DNA of 61,488 bases from Thioalkalivibrio sp. ALJ16 (GCF_000377345.1 NZ_KB898051.1:1-61488), one strand, 5' to 3'; positions 8,037 to 16,861 are shown, counted from the first letter of the stretch. Numbers and translations are program-made. The notes: a model not told the origin generated them from the sequence alone.

Positions 8037-9008
8037 TCAGCCGCGGCTGGCCCCGCGGTTGAGGGTGCGCAGGCGCTGCATGCGCGCCTCGCGGCCGGCC
8101 CCTCCGCCGCCCAGATAGGACGGGGCGATCGACTCCAGGCGCGTGGGGCAGGGCAGGCGCTGCTCGCCGTCGCAGACGCTGTCGATGGTCAGCGAGGCGA
8201 AGTTGTCGCGCGAGAGCGGTTTGCCCGGCACGAACTCGAGCACGCTGGCCTGCAGCTTGCCGGCCCAGTCCGGCAGGCCGATCACCGGTCGCCGGTGGCC
8301 GGATACGCGGCCGACATAGCGCACCAGTTCGCCAAGGGTGTAGATCCTCGGCCCGCACAGTTCAAAGCCCTGGCCGACGCTGTCGGCATCTTCCAGGGCC
8401 TCGACGAAGTGCTCGGCGACATCGCCCACGAATACCGGGGCGAAGCGGGCCTCGGCCCGCGCCAGCGGCATCACCGGCGCGAAGCGCAGCAGGTCCGCGA
8501 AGCGGTTCAGGAAGGAGTCCTCCGGCCCGAAGATCACCGAGGGCCGGAATACCGTGACCGCAAGCGACTGGCTGGCGAACACCGCCTGTTCCGCCGCACC
8601 CTTGCTGCGCAGGTAGTGGCTGGGGGCGTCGTCCATGTCCGCCTTCAGGGCACTCATTTGCAGGAAGCGGCGCACGCCCCGGGCCTCGGCGGCGGCGAGG
8701 GCCTTTTCGGTCAGCTCGGTATGGGCGGCGCGGAATCCGGCGCCACTGTGCCCGCGCTCGTTGAGGATGCCGACCAGATTGATGACCGCATCCTGGCCTT
8801 CGAATACGCGTTCCAGTGTGGCCGGATCGTGGGCGCTGCCCTCGACCAGGTGCACCTCGGGATTGACCAGCAGGTCACGGTGGCGGTGCGGGCGGCGCGA
8901 GAGCACGCGCACCTTGAGACCGCGGTCTATCAGCCGGCGGATGATGTGGTGGCCGACAAAGCCCGTGCCGCCGAGCAGGCAGACATTGCGGATCGATTCG
9001 ATCGACAT
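8037..9008 (-). CDS. complex I NDUFA9-like NAD(P)-binding protein (atypical SDR)
   Basis: The 323-residue protein starts [21 protein letters not shown], a Rossmann GxxGxxG nucleotide-binding motif at once after the start, and continues with [19 protein letters not shown]. The region [14 protein letters not shown] replaces the usual YxxxK catalytic motif, as in the NDUFA9/YlbE group of atypical short-chain reductases. The start at 9008 is chosen because it fits the Rossmann fold and a GGAAGG lies upstream. A sigma70 promoter (9045-9073) sits 37 bp ahead. It lies 25 bp upstream of cca on the same strand. Confidence 0.85.
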   Translation of the reverse strand: MSIESIRNVCLLGGTGFVGHHIIRRLIDRGLKVRVLSRRPHRHRDLLVNPEVHLVEGSAHDPATLERVFEGQDAVINLVGILNERGHSGAGFRAAHTELTEKALAAAEARGVRRFLQMSALKADMDDAPSHYLRSKGAAEQAVFASQSLAVTVFRPSVIFGPEDSFLNRFADLLRFAPVMPLARAEARFAPVFVGDVAEHFVEALEDADSVGQGFELCGPRIYTLGELVRYVGRVSGHRRPVIGLPDWAGKLQASVLEFVPGKPLSRDNFASLTIDSVCDGEQRLPCPTRLESIAPSYLGGGGAGREARMQRLRTLNRGASRG

Positions 9009-9044
9009 GGTGGCAAGGTCCTTCCGAAAGCGAATGCGGGTGGT

Positions 9045-9073
9045 CTTATACTCGGCTGACCTGCATTGTTCAA
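9045..9073 (-). promoter_or_regulatory. sigma70 promoter for the NDUFA9-like gene
   Basis: On the minus strand TTGAAC (9073-9068) is followed after exactly 17 bp by TATAAG (9050-9045), close to the start codon at 9008. It is the clearest sigma70 promoter on this strand and would drive the NDUFA9-like gene and probably cca. Confidence 0.7.
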
Positions 9074-9112
9074 ACAAGGCCTGTTTCCGGGGTCCCAAGC
9101 CGAGGCAACGAT

Positions 9113-10480
9113 ATGACCGAATTGAACGCAATCAATCCCGCCACCGGCGAGACCCTGGCACGCTATCCGCGCATGACCGCACAGCAGCTGGAGGCGGCGC
9201 TGGACCGGGCCGCGAGCGCAGCACCCGACTGGGCCGCCTGCGCGGTGGCCGAGCGTTGCGCGCGGCTGCGGGATCTCGCCGCCGTCCTGCGGGCCCGGCG
9301 CGAGGATCTGGCGCGCACGGCCACGCAGGAGATGGGCAAGCGCGTGGTAGAGGCGCGTGCCGAGATCGACAAGTGCGCCGCCGCCTGTGAGTTCTACGCC
9401 GAGCACGGTCCGGATTACCTGCAGGACACGATGATCGCCTCGGATGCCAGCCGTTCCTTCATCGCCTGGCAGCCGCTGGGGACGGTGCTGCTGGTGATGC
9501 CGTGGAATTTCCCCTACTGGCAGGCCTTCCGCCAGGCGGTGCCGGCGACCCTGGCCGGCAACACGGTGCTGCTCAAGCACGCCTCGAATGTCCCTGGCTG
9601 TGCCGAGCACCTAGAGCGGGTGTTTGTCGAGGCCGGTTTCCCCGCGGGCGTGTTCCAGAACCTGCCGGTGGGCTCCGAGGCGGTGGCCGACATCATCGCC
9701 GATGCGCGCATCCAGGGTGTAAGCCTGACCGGCTCCGAGGGGGCCGGACGTGCGGTGGGCGCTGCCGCGGGCAAGGCGCTCAAGAGCTCGGTGCTGGAAC
9801 TCGGGGGCTCGGACGCCTTTGTCGTGCTGGCGGACGCCGACCTGGATGACACGGTGGAACAGGCCGTGCGCGGCCGTTTTCAGAACAACGGCGAGACCTG
9901 CATCGCCGCCAAGCGCTTTATCGTCGAGGCGGCGGTGGCGGATGCCTTTGTCGAGCGCTTCCGTGTGGCCATCGAGGCCCTGGTCATCGGCGACCCGATG
10001 CACGAGGGCACGAACATCGGCCCGCTGGCGCGCGACGACCTGCGCGGCGAACTGCACGATCAGGTCACCCGCAGCGTGGCCGCCGGTGCGCGCCTGGTCA
10101 CCGGCGGCGAGCCGCGTGCCGGGGCCGGCTACTTCTACCCGCCCACCCTGCTGGATGCCGTTGAACCGGGAATGCCCGCCTTCGACGAGGAGACCTTCGG
10201 CCCGGTCGCCGCGGTCACCCGGGCGCGCGACGCGGATCATGCCATCGAGCTTGCCAACCGGTCGCGCTTCGGTCTGGGCGGCAGTGTCTGGACCGCGGAC
10301 CCGGCCCGCGGCGAGGCCCTGGCCCGGCGTCTGGAGTGCGGCTGCGCCTTCGTGAACGGTATCGTCAAGAGCGATCCGCGCCTGCCCTTCGGGGGGGTCA
10401 AGGACTCCGGCTACGGCCGCGAACTCTCCGAACTCGGCATCCGCGAATTCCAGAACGCCAAGACCATCTGGGTACGGTAG
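9113..10480 (+). CDS. NAD(P)-dependent aldehyde dehydrogenase, succinate-semialdehyde dehydrogenase type
   Basis: The 455-residue protein has the ALDH landmarks: MPWNFPYWQAFR (cofactor-binding Asn), LTGSEGAGRAV, the general-base Glu in LELGGSDAFV and the nucleophile Cys in NNGETCIAAKRF. The N terminus INPATGETLARYP and overall length match the Sad/GabD1-like group that oxidises succinate semialdehyde. The specific substrate is an inference. It is transcribed away from the NDUFA9-like gene across a 104-bp shared upstream region. No operon partner is close. Confidence 0.88.
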   Translation: MTELNAINPATGETLARYPRMTAQQLEAALDRAASAAPDWAACAVAERCARLRDLAAVLRARREDLARTATQEMGKRVVEARAEIDKCAAACEFYAEHGPDYLQDTMIASDASRSFIAWQPLGTVLLVMPWNFPYWQAFRQAVPATLAGNTVLLKHASNVPGCAEHLERVFVEAGFPAGVFQNLPVGSEAVADIIADARIQGVSLTGSEGAGRAVGAAAGKALKSSVLELGGSDAFVVLADADLDDTVEQAVRGRFQNNGETCIAAKRFIVEAAVADAFVERFRVAIEALVIGDPMHEGTNIGPLARDDLRGELHDQVTRSVAAGARLVTGGEPRAGAGYFYPPTLLDAVEPGMPAFDEETFGPVAAVTRARDADHAIELANRSRFGLGGSVWTADPARGEALARRLECGCAFVNGIVKSDPRLPFGGVKDSGYGRELSELGIREFQNAKTIWVR

Positions 10481-10642
10481 CGACGGTTCATGCCCGGTTC
10501 AGTCGCTCGCGCTAGCATGGCCTGACCGAAACCGTATCGCGCTCCAGATCAGGAGCGCTTGCGACCCTTCGGGCCTTATGTGCAGGAAGCACGCCGGAGA
10601 CCCCCTGTCTCCGCAACACTTAACCATGGAAGGAGCGATGTA

Positions 10643-10933
10643 ATGACTGCTGAACAAGCCAAGATTGCCGGGATTGTCCTGCTTGCCACGGGTGCCATCG
10701 TGGTGCTCTGGGCCCTGTACTCGATGCTGGCCGTGTATTCGCACAACGCCGAGGTGGCGCAGGCCGCCAGTGCGATGGGCCAGATCGCGGGCGCCGAAGC
10801 GGGCGCGATGATGGGCGATGCCAAGGCCGGCTATGTGGGTTCGCTGCTGGCGCTGATCGTGGGCGGCGGCGCGCTGTTCGCGGGCTGGAAGCTGGTGGGC
10901 CGGTCCAGCGCGCAGGCGCGTGCTTCGGCCTGA
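10643..10933 (+). CDS. small two-helix membrane protein
   Basis: The 96-residue protein MTAEQAKIAGIVLLATGAIV has one transmembrane helix at residues 8-30 and a second near residues 68-85 (GSLLALIVGGGALFAGW), separated by an Ala/Gly-rich stretch with QAASAMGQIAGAEAGAMMG. An AGGAG lies about 8 nt before the ATG at 10643. It is followed by a strong terminator at 10957-10987, so it is probably a monocistronic unit. I do not recognise it. Confidence 0.75.
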   Translation: MTAEQAKIAGIVLLATGAIVVLWALYSMLAVYSHNAEVAQAASAMGQIAGAEAGAMMGDAKAGYVGSLLALIVGGGALFAGWKLVGRSSAQARASA

Positions 10934-10956
10934 TAGCGGTCCTGTACGGGCTGTCA

Positions 10957-10987
10957 GGGCGGTCCTCTTCGAGGGCCGCCCTTTTTT
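10957..10987 (+). terminator. rho-independent terminator after the small membrane protein
   Basis: GGGCGGTCCTC and GAGGGCCGCCC form a stem with one mismatch around a TTC loop, followed at once by TTTTTT. This is a textbook intrinsic terminator for plus-strand transcripts; the HIRAN gene ends just beyond on the other strand. Confidence 0.88.
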
Positions 10988-11011
10988 GTGGCGATGCGGG
11001 CAGGGCGCCGG

Positions 11012-11431
11012 TTACGGCCGCGCTGTGCCACGAGGGCGGGCGCGGTACAGGCCGAGTTCCAGGCGGTTGTGGTGATCGCCGTGGTCGCGCTTGGTGATGA
11101 TGCGGGCGACCAGGGTCTCGTCGCGGTCCAGCAGGTCGGCGGCGAGCCGGTTCTGCGCGCGCGGGAGGTAGCCGAGCTGGTGGCCGACCCAGTCGATGGC
11201 AACCGCCTTTTCGTCATGCGGGTTCAGGCGCTCGCGGCGCAGGGTCAGGGCCTGTCCGCGCTTGAGTGTGCCCCACAGTCGCGGGGCCTCGTGGTGGCGG
11301 TAGCCGGCCAGGGGGATGGTCTGCAGCAGTTCCTCGGTGGTGGCGGTCGCATTGAAGGTGCCGCGGCGCGCGTAATAGCCGCGCAGTACGGGGATGCGGC
11401 GGGCCTGTCCGGTGCGGTTGTTCGGTCGCAT
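11012..11431 (-). CDS. HIRAN domain protein
   Basis: The 139-residue protein carries one HIRAN-like domain from about residue 40: AGYRHHEAPRLWGTLKRGQAL, then LRRERLNPHDEKAVAID and VGHQLGYLPRAQN. In HLTF-type helicases this fold binds 3' DNA ends; stand-alone bacterial versions are of unknown role. The protein has no membrane segment. It is downstream of the MOSC gene on the same strand but separated from it by a strong hairpin at 11470-11500, so it may be transcribed on its own. Confidence 0.8.
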   Translation of the reverse strand: MRPNNRTGQARRIPVLRGYYARRGTFNATATTEELLQTIPLAGYRHHEAPRLWGTLKRGQALTLRRERLNPHDEKAVAIDWVGHQLGYLPRAQNRLAADLLDRDETLVARIITKRDHGDHHNRLELGLYRARPRGTARP

Positions 11432-11469
11432 GGTCGCGCTCCTGTTGGGGGTTGCGACTGTTTTAGCAC

Positions 11470-11500
11470 CGGGGGTGGCTCACAGAATGAGCCACCCCCG
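11470..11500 (-). terminator. 13-bp perfect hairpin after the MOSC gene
   Basis: CGGGGGTGGCTCA (11470-11482) pairs exactly with 11488-11500. On the minus strand the stem begins 2 bp after the MOSC stop and is followed by GTGCTAAAAC, so it likely ends the WYL-MOSC transcript although the T tract is poor. Confidence 0.6.
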
Positions 11501-11501
11501 A

Positions 11502-12023
11502 TCAGCGTATGTCCGCGTCCGGTTCCCAATGCACGCGATCGCCGCAGTGGAGGACTCCGGAGTCCAGCGGCTGCAGGCAGATGCCGCTGTCCTGGCGCAG
11601 GGCGCCGGCGAGGTTGTAGCCCACCACCTGGTTGAGCCAGCCGCAGGGTGGCCGGGGCCGGGTGATGGCAAAGCGCACGCTGCCGATGCGCAGGGTACCC
11701 GTGCGCGGGCTGCGGCCGAGGCCGCTGACGACCAGGTTGCGGCGGTGGTCGCCGGGCGCGGGTGTGGCCGGCGCGCGCAGGCGTCGGCCGCGCCGTGCGG
11801 CACGTTCCAGTTCGCCTGCGGTGATCAGCGTGACCGGGCAGGACTCCACTGTGTGCCAGTGGCCCCGCCCCGTGGCGTAACGGTCGCCGGACAGGCCCTG
11901 CGCGGTCACGTTCATGCTGGCATGCGCGCACATCGGGGCGCCGGCATGCGAAGCACTCCAGATCGCCTCCAGCCGGCCGCTGGTGTTGCCCCGGCGCAGG
12001 GTTTGCAGCCAGCGCCGCAGCAT
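11502..12023 (-). CDS. MOSC domain protein
   Basis: The 173-residue protein starts MLRRWLQTLR and shows the MOSC (molybdenum cofactor sulfurase C-terminal) layout: QGLSGDRYATGRGHWHTVE, then VTLITAGELERAA, HRRNLVVSGL and LRIGSVRF, with a Cys in RPRPPCGWLNQ where MOSC proteins keep their sulfur-carrying Cys. It may handle sulfur transfer or bind a metal-sulfur cofactor; the partner is unknown. Its ATG shares bases with the TGA of the WYL gene (TGATG), so the two are coupled. Confidence 0.85.
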   Translation of the reverse strand: MLRRWLQTLRRGNTSGRLEAIWSASHAGAPMCAHASMNVTAQGLSGDRYATGRGHWHTVESCPVTLITAGELERAARRGRRLRAPATPAPGDHRRNLVVSGLGRSPRTGTLRIGSVRFAITRPRPPCGWLNQVVGYNLAGALRQDSGICLQPLDSGVLHCGDRVHWEPDADIR

Positions 12024-12991
12024 CACGCCGGGGCCGGGTACTGCGCGGCCGCCGCACGCAGGGTGGCAGCCACCCGCTGGCGCAGGGCCTCCGGGGCCAG
12101 GACCTCGACGCCCGGCCCGTGGCGCAGGATCTCCTGGACCAGCTCGGTGGGATCGGCATAGGGCACCCGCAGGCGGTAGTACTCGCCCTCGAAGTGGCCG
12201 ACCTGGTCCGGGTGCCAGCGCTCGTCGGCCACCCAGCGCGCGTGTTCCGGGGTGAAGCGCAGATCGGCCCATTGCTCGGCCGGGCCGGTGAAAATGCCGA
12301 AGGCTGCGCCAATGTGGGTGTCCAGTGTGGCGTCGTCCAGCGCGTGGCAGGTGCCCGCGATCGCCGCGCTGGAGCGGATGCGCTCCAGCGCGAAGGTGCG
12401 CAGGGCGCCGGCCTGTTCGCACCAGGCGACCAGGTACCAGTTGTCGCGGTAGTACAGCAGTCGCTGCGGATGCACGATGCGGTGGGTGGCGGTGTTGCGC
12501 GCCCGGCCGTGGTACTCGATGCGGACGGGGTGCTCGCCCAGGGTGGCCTCGGCGATGGCCTGAAAGGTGTTGCTGTGGCTGCCGCGCTGCGCCAGCGGCT
12601 GGATCTGGATACGTCGACGCAGGGTGTCCATGCGCTGACCGCCGCTCTCCAGCAGTGCGCGGATACGGGTCTTCAGCGGTCCGATGGTCGGTGCCAGCAG
12701 GCCGGGCTGAACGTCCTCCAGGAGCTGCTCCATGGTCAGCAGGGCCAGGAGTTCGGATTCGTTGAACCACAGCCCCGGCAATTCGAACGCCGGGGCATCC
12801 TGCGCATATTGGTAGCCGTTGGACTGCGGGTCGTACGCAATCGGCGCCCGCATGAAGTCGCGCATGTATTCGATGTCGCGCTTGATGGTGGCGCGCGAGA
12901 CCTCGAGTTCCTCCATCAGCCGAGCGAGCGAAGGCGGCTGCCGCGACTGCAGCAGGCGATGCAGGTGGAAGATGCGTTCGGCGCGATTCAT
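12023..12991 (-). CDS. WYL domain transcriptional regulator
   Basis: The 322-residue protein has an N-terminal winged helix (MNRAERIFHLHRLL, then LMEELEVSRATIKRDIEYMRD) and a central WYL domain with RIVHPQRLLYYRDNWYLVAWCEQAGALRTFALERI. These regulators sense ligands such as nucleotides or nucleic acids through the WYL fold. The start at 12991 fits the helix-turn-helix position. It overlaps the MOSC gene, so the pair may be a regulator with its target. The ligand is unknown. Confidence 0.88.
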   Translation of the reverse strand: MNRAERIFHLHRLLQSRQPPSLARLMEELEVSRATIKRDIEYMRDFMRAPIAYDPQSNGYQYAQDAPAFELPGLWFNESELLALLTMEQLLEDVQPGLLAPTIGPLKTRIRALLESGGQRMDTLRRRIQIQPLAQRGSHSNTFQAIAEATLGEHPVRIEYHGRARNTATHRIVHPQRLLYYRDNWYLVAWCEQAGALRTFALERIRSSAAIAGTCHALDDATLDTHIGAAFGIFTGPAEQWADLRFTPEHARWVADERWHPDQVGHFEGEYYRLRVPYADPTELVQEILRHGPGVEVLAPEALRQRVAATLRAAAAQYPAPA

Positions 12992-13050
12992 GTCTGCGAC
13001 GCTAGCGGGCGCCCCGCCCCGCTGCAAGGGAAACCCGGTTTCGTGTCTCC

Positions 13051-13827
13051 TCAGCCCGGACGGTAGCGCGTGCTCAGACGGGCGAGCCCGGCCAGGGCAA
13101 TCGCGACCAGTACCAGCACCGGCGCGAAGGGCTGGTCCAGCGGCAGGCTGATGCCCCAGGCGATCAGGAAGCCCGCCACGGCCAGGCCCTGGGACCACAG
13201 CAGGTGGCCGCGAAGGCTGCGGGCGAGGTGGGCGGCACCCCATGCCGGCAGCAGCAGCGTCGCCAGTGCGGCGGGCAGACCAAGCACCATGCTGCCCAGC
13301 ACGATTGCGGCCACCAGCCAGGCGACCTCCGTCAGGCGGATCCGGACGCTCGGGCCCGGTGTGGCCGCGACATCCGGTGCGAGCTGCGCATGCCGCCACA
13401 CACGGAGCAGCCGTGACGCGAGCAGCAAGCTGATGAGCCCGAACCCCGCCGCGGCCCAGAGCTCGGCCGGGCCGGCGAAGTAGAGTTGACCCTCGGCCCA
13501 GGCGGCCGCGGCCAGGCTGGCTCGGGAAAAATTGGCGGCCAGCAGGGTGATCGCCGCCAGGCCGGCGAGAAAAACGGCCAGTGGCAGGCGCTCCCGGTCC
13601 CGGCTGCGTTGCAGCAGCGCCATGACCGCGCCTCCCAGCAGCAGGGCTACGGGCAGTACCGGCCAGTGCAGCACCGAGGCCAGCACACCGCCCGCAGCGG
13701 CCCACTGCCCCAGGGCGAGTGCCTGCCAGACGGAACCGCGCAGGAACAGCCCGGCCCCGGCGAGCGCCATCACCATGGTGACCAGCAGGCCGGCGCCGAA
13801 CGGAATCAGCAGCAGGTCACCCGGCAT
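13051..13827 (-). CDS. znuB: metal (zinc) ABC transporter permease, ZnuB-like
   Basis: The 258-residue protein MPGDLLLIPFGAGLL is almost wholly hydrophobic with about 7-8 helices, and its gene overlaps the ATPase gene by 11 bp. It is the permease partner of the ATPase and binding protein upstream. The sequence is divergent from E. coli ZnuB, so the zinc assignment comes mainly from the Zur-controlled context. Confidence 0.8.
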   Translation of the reverse strand: MPGDLLLIPFGAGLLVTMVMALAGAGLFLRGSVWQALALGQWAAAGGVLASVLHWPVLPVALLLGGAVMALLQRSRDRERLPLAVFLAGLAAITLLAANFSRASLAAAAWAEGQLYFAGPAELWAAAGFGLISLLLASRLLRVWRHAQLAPDVAATPGPSVRIRLTEVAWLVAAIVLGSMVLGLPAALATLLLPAWGAAHLARSLRGHLLWSQGLAVAGFLIAWGISLPLDQPFAPVLVLVAIALAGLARLSTRYRPG

Positions 13828-14410
13828 CGAGATACTCCGCGAGGGCATGGCGCTCGAGCTGCAATGCCTGCAGGAACTCGTCATCGTGACTGGTCATCAG
13901 CAGCGTGGCCCCGGGCGGGAGCGCGGCAATCAGTTCGATCGCGTCGGCGCGCACCGCGGCGTCCAGGTGATTGGCCGGTTCATCCAGCAGGATCAGACGC
14001 TGCTCCGGTGGATCGGTGTCTGCGCTGGACAATGCGGCGGCCAGGCGCAGCAGCTGCCACTGCCCGCCGCTCATTTGATCCAGGCGCTGGCGCAGCAGGC
14101 GCTGGATGCCCTGGTGCTGGGGTGGGCGCGCGCCCATCGCGTGCAACCAGTCCGCGCCCGACAGGGGCCAGAGCCGTGGGCGGGCGTGATCCTGGGCCAG
14201 CAGGCTGGTGCGTGTGCGCGGGGCGAGTGCGAGTTGTCCGCGATGCACCCGCGCCTGTCCGGTGACCGCCTTGAGCAGCAGGGACTTGCCGGACCCGTTG
14301 GGGCCGGTCAGGGCCCAGCGCGTCCCCTGAGGGATGGCCAGGGAAAGCGGGCCCAGAACCGGACGGTCGAAGCCAAGGCAGACGGAGCGTGCGTCGAGGA
14401 TTGCGGGCAT
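13817..14410 (-). CDS. znuC: metal (zinc) ABC transporter ATP-binding protein, ZnuC-like
   Basis: The 197-residue ATPase has Walker A GPNGSGKS (residues 37-44), signature MSGGQ, Walker B LILLDEPANHLD and switch His in TSHDDE. It is shorter than E. coli ZnuC (251), lacking its C-terminal extension. The genes for the binding protein (20 bp upstream) and permease (overlapping downstream) make a complete importer. No regulatory domain is present. Confidence 0.85.
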   Translation of the reverse strand: MPAILDARSVCLGFDRPVLGPLSLAIPQGTRWALTGPNGSGKSLLLKAVTGQARVHRGQLALAPRTRTSLLAQDHARPRLWPLSGADWLHAMGARPPQHQGIQRLLRQRLDQMSGGQWQLLRLAAALSSADTDPPEQRLILLDEPANHLDAAVRADAIELIAALPPGATLLMTSHDDEFLQALQLERHALAEYLDAG

Positions 14411-14430
14411 GGCGGGTGGCCGGGATCGGT

Positions 14431-15357
14431 TCAGCGTTGCGGCAGGCTCTCGGCCCAGGTGGTCATCAGTTCCAGGTAGCCCTCCAGACCGGAGTCGGCG
14501 GGCGGGTCCAGCGGTACGGCATGCGTCGGCCAGCCGAGGTTGCGTTCAAGGAACTCGGCGCCGCGCGGTGGCTGGAATTCGGCGTACAGGACGGTGCCCT
14601 CGGTGCCTTCCAGATCACTAACCAGGCTGCGCAGGTGACGCGCGGTGGGCGGGATGCCCGGGGCCGGTTCCAGATAGCCGACAATCTCGACCGGCAGCCA
14701 CTCTTCCAGATAGTCGAGATCTTCATGGTAGACCACGATGTGCTGGCCCGGCTCGACCCGGTCGGCCAGGGCCTCGGCGTGTTCGCGCAGGCGATTGGCC
14801 GTGCGTTCGGCGCGTTCCATGAAGGTGTCGGCATGGTCCGAATGCAACTGGCCCATGCGTTCACCGAGGGCGATGGCGATCTCGGCCAGGCGTCGCGGGT
14901 CGGTGTTGAAGTGCGGATTCCCTTCCTCGTGGACATGCCCCATGTTCGGCCCGTCCATGGTGATGGAGCGGCGCAGTTCGATCATGTCCGCAGCGCGGAA
15001 GTGCCCCGGTTGTCCGGAGTTGATGGCGCGGTTGCTGGCGCCGCGCTGCGCGGCCGGTAGCCAGCCTTCCTCGAGCCCGGCGCCGATCTCCAGCAGCATG
15101 TCGGCGCGGCGCAGGGCGGCCATAAAGCTGGGGCGGGCGTCGAGATAGTGTGCGTCGCGGTCCGGTGGCGCGAGGACGCGGACCTCGGCCTGATCGCCGC
15201 CGATCTCGCGGGCGAGCGCGCCCAGGGTGGAGGTCGTGGCGACGACGTTAAGGCCGGCCGCGGCCTGGGCGGGTGCCAGGATCAGCGCGTTCAGGGCAAG
15301 GGCGCCGATGGCAATCAGCCACCGTGTGCTGCGGGTGCGAGTCTTGCGAAAGAACAT
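14431..15357 (-). CDS. znuA: metal (zinc) ABC transporter substrate-binding protein, ZnuA-like
   Basis: The 308-residue protein carries a signal peptide (about 33 residues, LILAPAQAAAG) and the cluster A-I fold of ZnuA/TroA-type binding proteins: LNVVATTSTLGALAREIGGD at the mature N terminus, metal ligands expected at DAHYLD, GNPHFNTDP and VVYHEDLDYLEEWL, and GIPPTARHL. A short GHVHEEGNPH stretch takes the place of the long His/Asp loop found in ZnuA. It is separated from the upstream outer-membrane protein gene by a 24-bp palindrome. Confidence 0.88.
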   Translation of the reverse strand: MFFRKTRTRSTRWLIAIGALALNALILAPAQAAAGLNVVATTSTLGALAREIGGDQAEVRVLAPPDRDAHYLDARPSFMAALRRADMLLEIGAGLEEGWLPAAQRGASNRAINSGQPGHFRAADMIELRRSITMDGPNMGHVHEEGNPHFNTDPRRLAEIAIALGERMGQLHSDHADTFMERAERTANRLREHAEALADRVEPGQHIVVYHEDLDYLEEWLPVEIVGYLEPAPGIPPTARHLRSLVSDLEGTEGTVLYAEFQPPRGAEFLERNLGWPTHAVPLDPPADSGLEGYLELMTTWAESLPQR

Positions 15358-15428
15358 GCGGGACTCCTTGGGGAATGATGTGTGCTAGCAGGGTACCGAT
15401 GCCGGTCTGATCAGCCGACACGGGAAGC

Positions 15429-15452
15429 GCGCGGGCCCGGCCGGGCCCGCGC
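15429..15452. terminator. 24-bp perfect palindrome between the outer-membrane protein and znuA
   Basis: The palindrome spans 15429-15452, centred on GGCCCGGCCGGGCC, and starts about 10 bp past the stop of the outer-membrane protein gene. It has no T tract. It could act as a partial terminator or RNA-stabilising stem that sets a different level for the two cistrons. Confidence 0.5.
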
Positions 15453-15461
15453 GAGTCAGCG

Positions 15462-16769
15462 TCAGAAGCGATGGGCGCCGTGTGCGCCGAGGGCCACGTT
15501 CAGCTGCAGCATGAACTCGAGCCCGCGATCGCGGCGGTCGTCTTCGTCGATGAAGTCGCTCTGCGACAGCTGGGCGCGCAGAAATACCGGCTCTACCGGA
15601 CGGAAGGTTACCTGGGCCGTATGCCGGTAGGAGGCGCCGAAGGAGCTGCCGCTGCCGCGACCGACATCGTTGGTCAGGCCCAGGGCCTCTGTACGCAGGC
15701 CGGCCTCCCAGCGTGGGGCGAAGCCGTAGACGCCCTGAACATAGATCCCATCCTGCTGGTTCTTGAAGGACTGCTCATTGCGGACGAACCCGATCGGGCC
15801 ATTGCCGTCCGCCTCAAAATTGACGTCGCGGCGGTCGACATCGATCTCGCGGTAGAAGTATTCGCCCTGCAGTCGCCAGTCACCGTGACCGTAGGCGCGG
15901 CCAGAGCTGTACTTGTAGACCGCATCCAGCCCGGCAAACCAGGCGCTGCCGTCCCAGTCCTCAAAGCGAGTGGAATGTTCGTCTGTCTGCTGGAAGCTGC
16001 GTGCGTAGCCGCCAGATACGCCGAACTGCGCGGCATGATCCGGGCCCAGATCCGGTCCGAACTTGGCGAAAGCGGTGATCAGGCGTGGCCCGGAGCGGTC
16101 GCGCAGAATGCGATCCTGACCATTCAGCGCGGACTGGCCGCCCTCGTAGTTTGCGATGCCACCGGTCTCGCCCTGCAGCAGTTCGACCCCTAGCTGGGTG
16201 TAGGTCTCGGTCGGGGCAACCCAGGTGGCCTGGACCCCGGTTTCCTGCAGCCCATGGTCGCCGAACAGGTATTCGTTCACCAGCGGGCGATCAACGAAGT
16301 CCCAGTCGTGGCCGTGGCGGCTGTTGATGTAGCCGATGTCGGACAGGAACTTGCCGGCCTTGACCTGAAAGCCGCCGGGGAGGGCCCGGGTCACCAGGTA
16401 GGCCTCCTCGACCTCGACGTGGTCTTCGTCAAAGCCGATGGTCAGTACGCCGTCGAACAGGTCGCCGAGGCTGGCCTCGAAAACCAGCTCGCTGTGGCCC
16501 AGGTTGAAGCCGTTGTCGAAGCCATGGTCATGGCCATGTCCATGGTCGTGATCGTGACCATGATCATGGCCGTCGTCGAAGCCCGCCGGATCACGGTTTC
16601 CCCTGGACATCTCGTTGTAGTAAACGCCCTCAAGGATCAGCGATACATCCAGGCCCCAGGACGCGTCATTGGGAGGGGCCGTCCACTGTGCCGCCGCGGC
16701 ACCGGGCGTGGCGAGGGTTAACGCCGTCAGGCCGGCGAGTGCGGGTCGGGTGAGTGCGAAACGGGGCAT
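15462..16769 (-). CDS. His-rich outer membrane protein, Zur-controlled
   Basis: The 435-residue protein has a signal peptide ending GAAAAQW, followed by beta-strand-rich sequence with alternating aromatic and polar residues and a terminal Phe (HGAHRF), the usual outer-membrane barrel end. A His/Asp-rich stretch at about residues 65-85 contains GHDHGHDHDHGHGHDHG, which should bind several zinc ions. Two Zur boxes sit ahead of it. It is best read as a zinc-limitation outer-membrane protein feeding the znuABC-like importer; no TonB box or plug domain is seen. The start at 16769 has AGGAGCCC upstream. Confidence 0.8.
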   Translation of the reverse strand: MPRFALTRPALAGLTALTLATPGAAAAQWTAPPNDASWGLDVSLILEGVYYNEMSRGNRDPAGFDDGHDHGHDHDHGHGHDHGFDNGFNLGHSELVFEASLGDLFDGVLTIGFDEDHVEVEEAYLVTRALPGGFQVKAGKFLSDIGYINSRHGHDWDFVDRPLVNEYLFGDHGLQETGVQATWVAPTETYTQLGVELLQGETGGIANYEGGQSALNGQDRILRDRSGPRLITAFAKFGPDLGPDHAAQFGVSGGYARSFQQTDEHSTRFEDWDGSAWFAGLDAVYKYSSGRAYGHGDWRLQGEYFYREIDVDRRDVNFEADGNGPIGFVRNEQSFKNQQDGIYVQGVYGFAPRWEAGLRTEALGLTNDVGRGSGSSFGASYRHTAQVTFRPVEPVFLRAQLSQSDFIDEDDRRDRGLEFMLQLNVALGAHGAHRF

Positions 16770-16832
16770 TCTGGGCTCCTTTCTGGGCGGCACTGTGCCG
16801 CTGGCGGCGCTGCCGATCAATCAAGATGATTT

Positions 16833-16845
16833 GTTATATCGTAAC
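16833..16845 (-). promoter_or_regulatory. Zur box 1
   Basis: GTTATATCGTAAC matches the E. coli-type Zur half-site pattern GTTATA-n-TATAAC except at two positions in the right half. It lies 64 bp before the outer-membrane protein start codon. Binding here by the zur product (17457-17936) in zinc-replete cells would block transcription. Confidence 0.75.
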
Positions 16846-16861
16846 GTTCTATGAAAGAGAC

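Noticed and set aside
11502-12770. One 422-codon gene spanning MOSC and part of WYL
   Set aside because: The upstream two thirds is out of frame with the WYL protein and Pro/Arg-rich; the MOSC domain starts cleanly at 12023.
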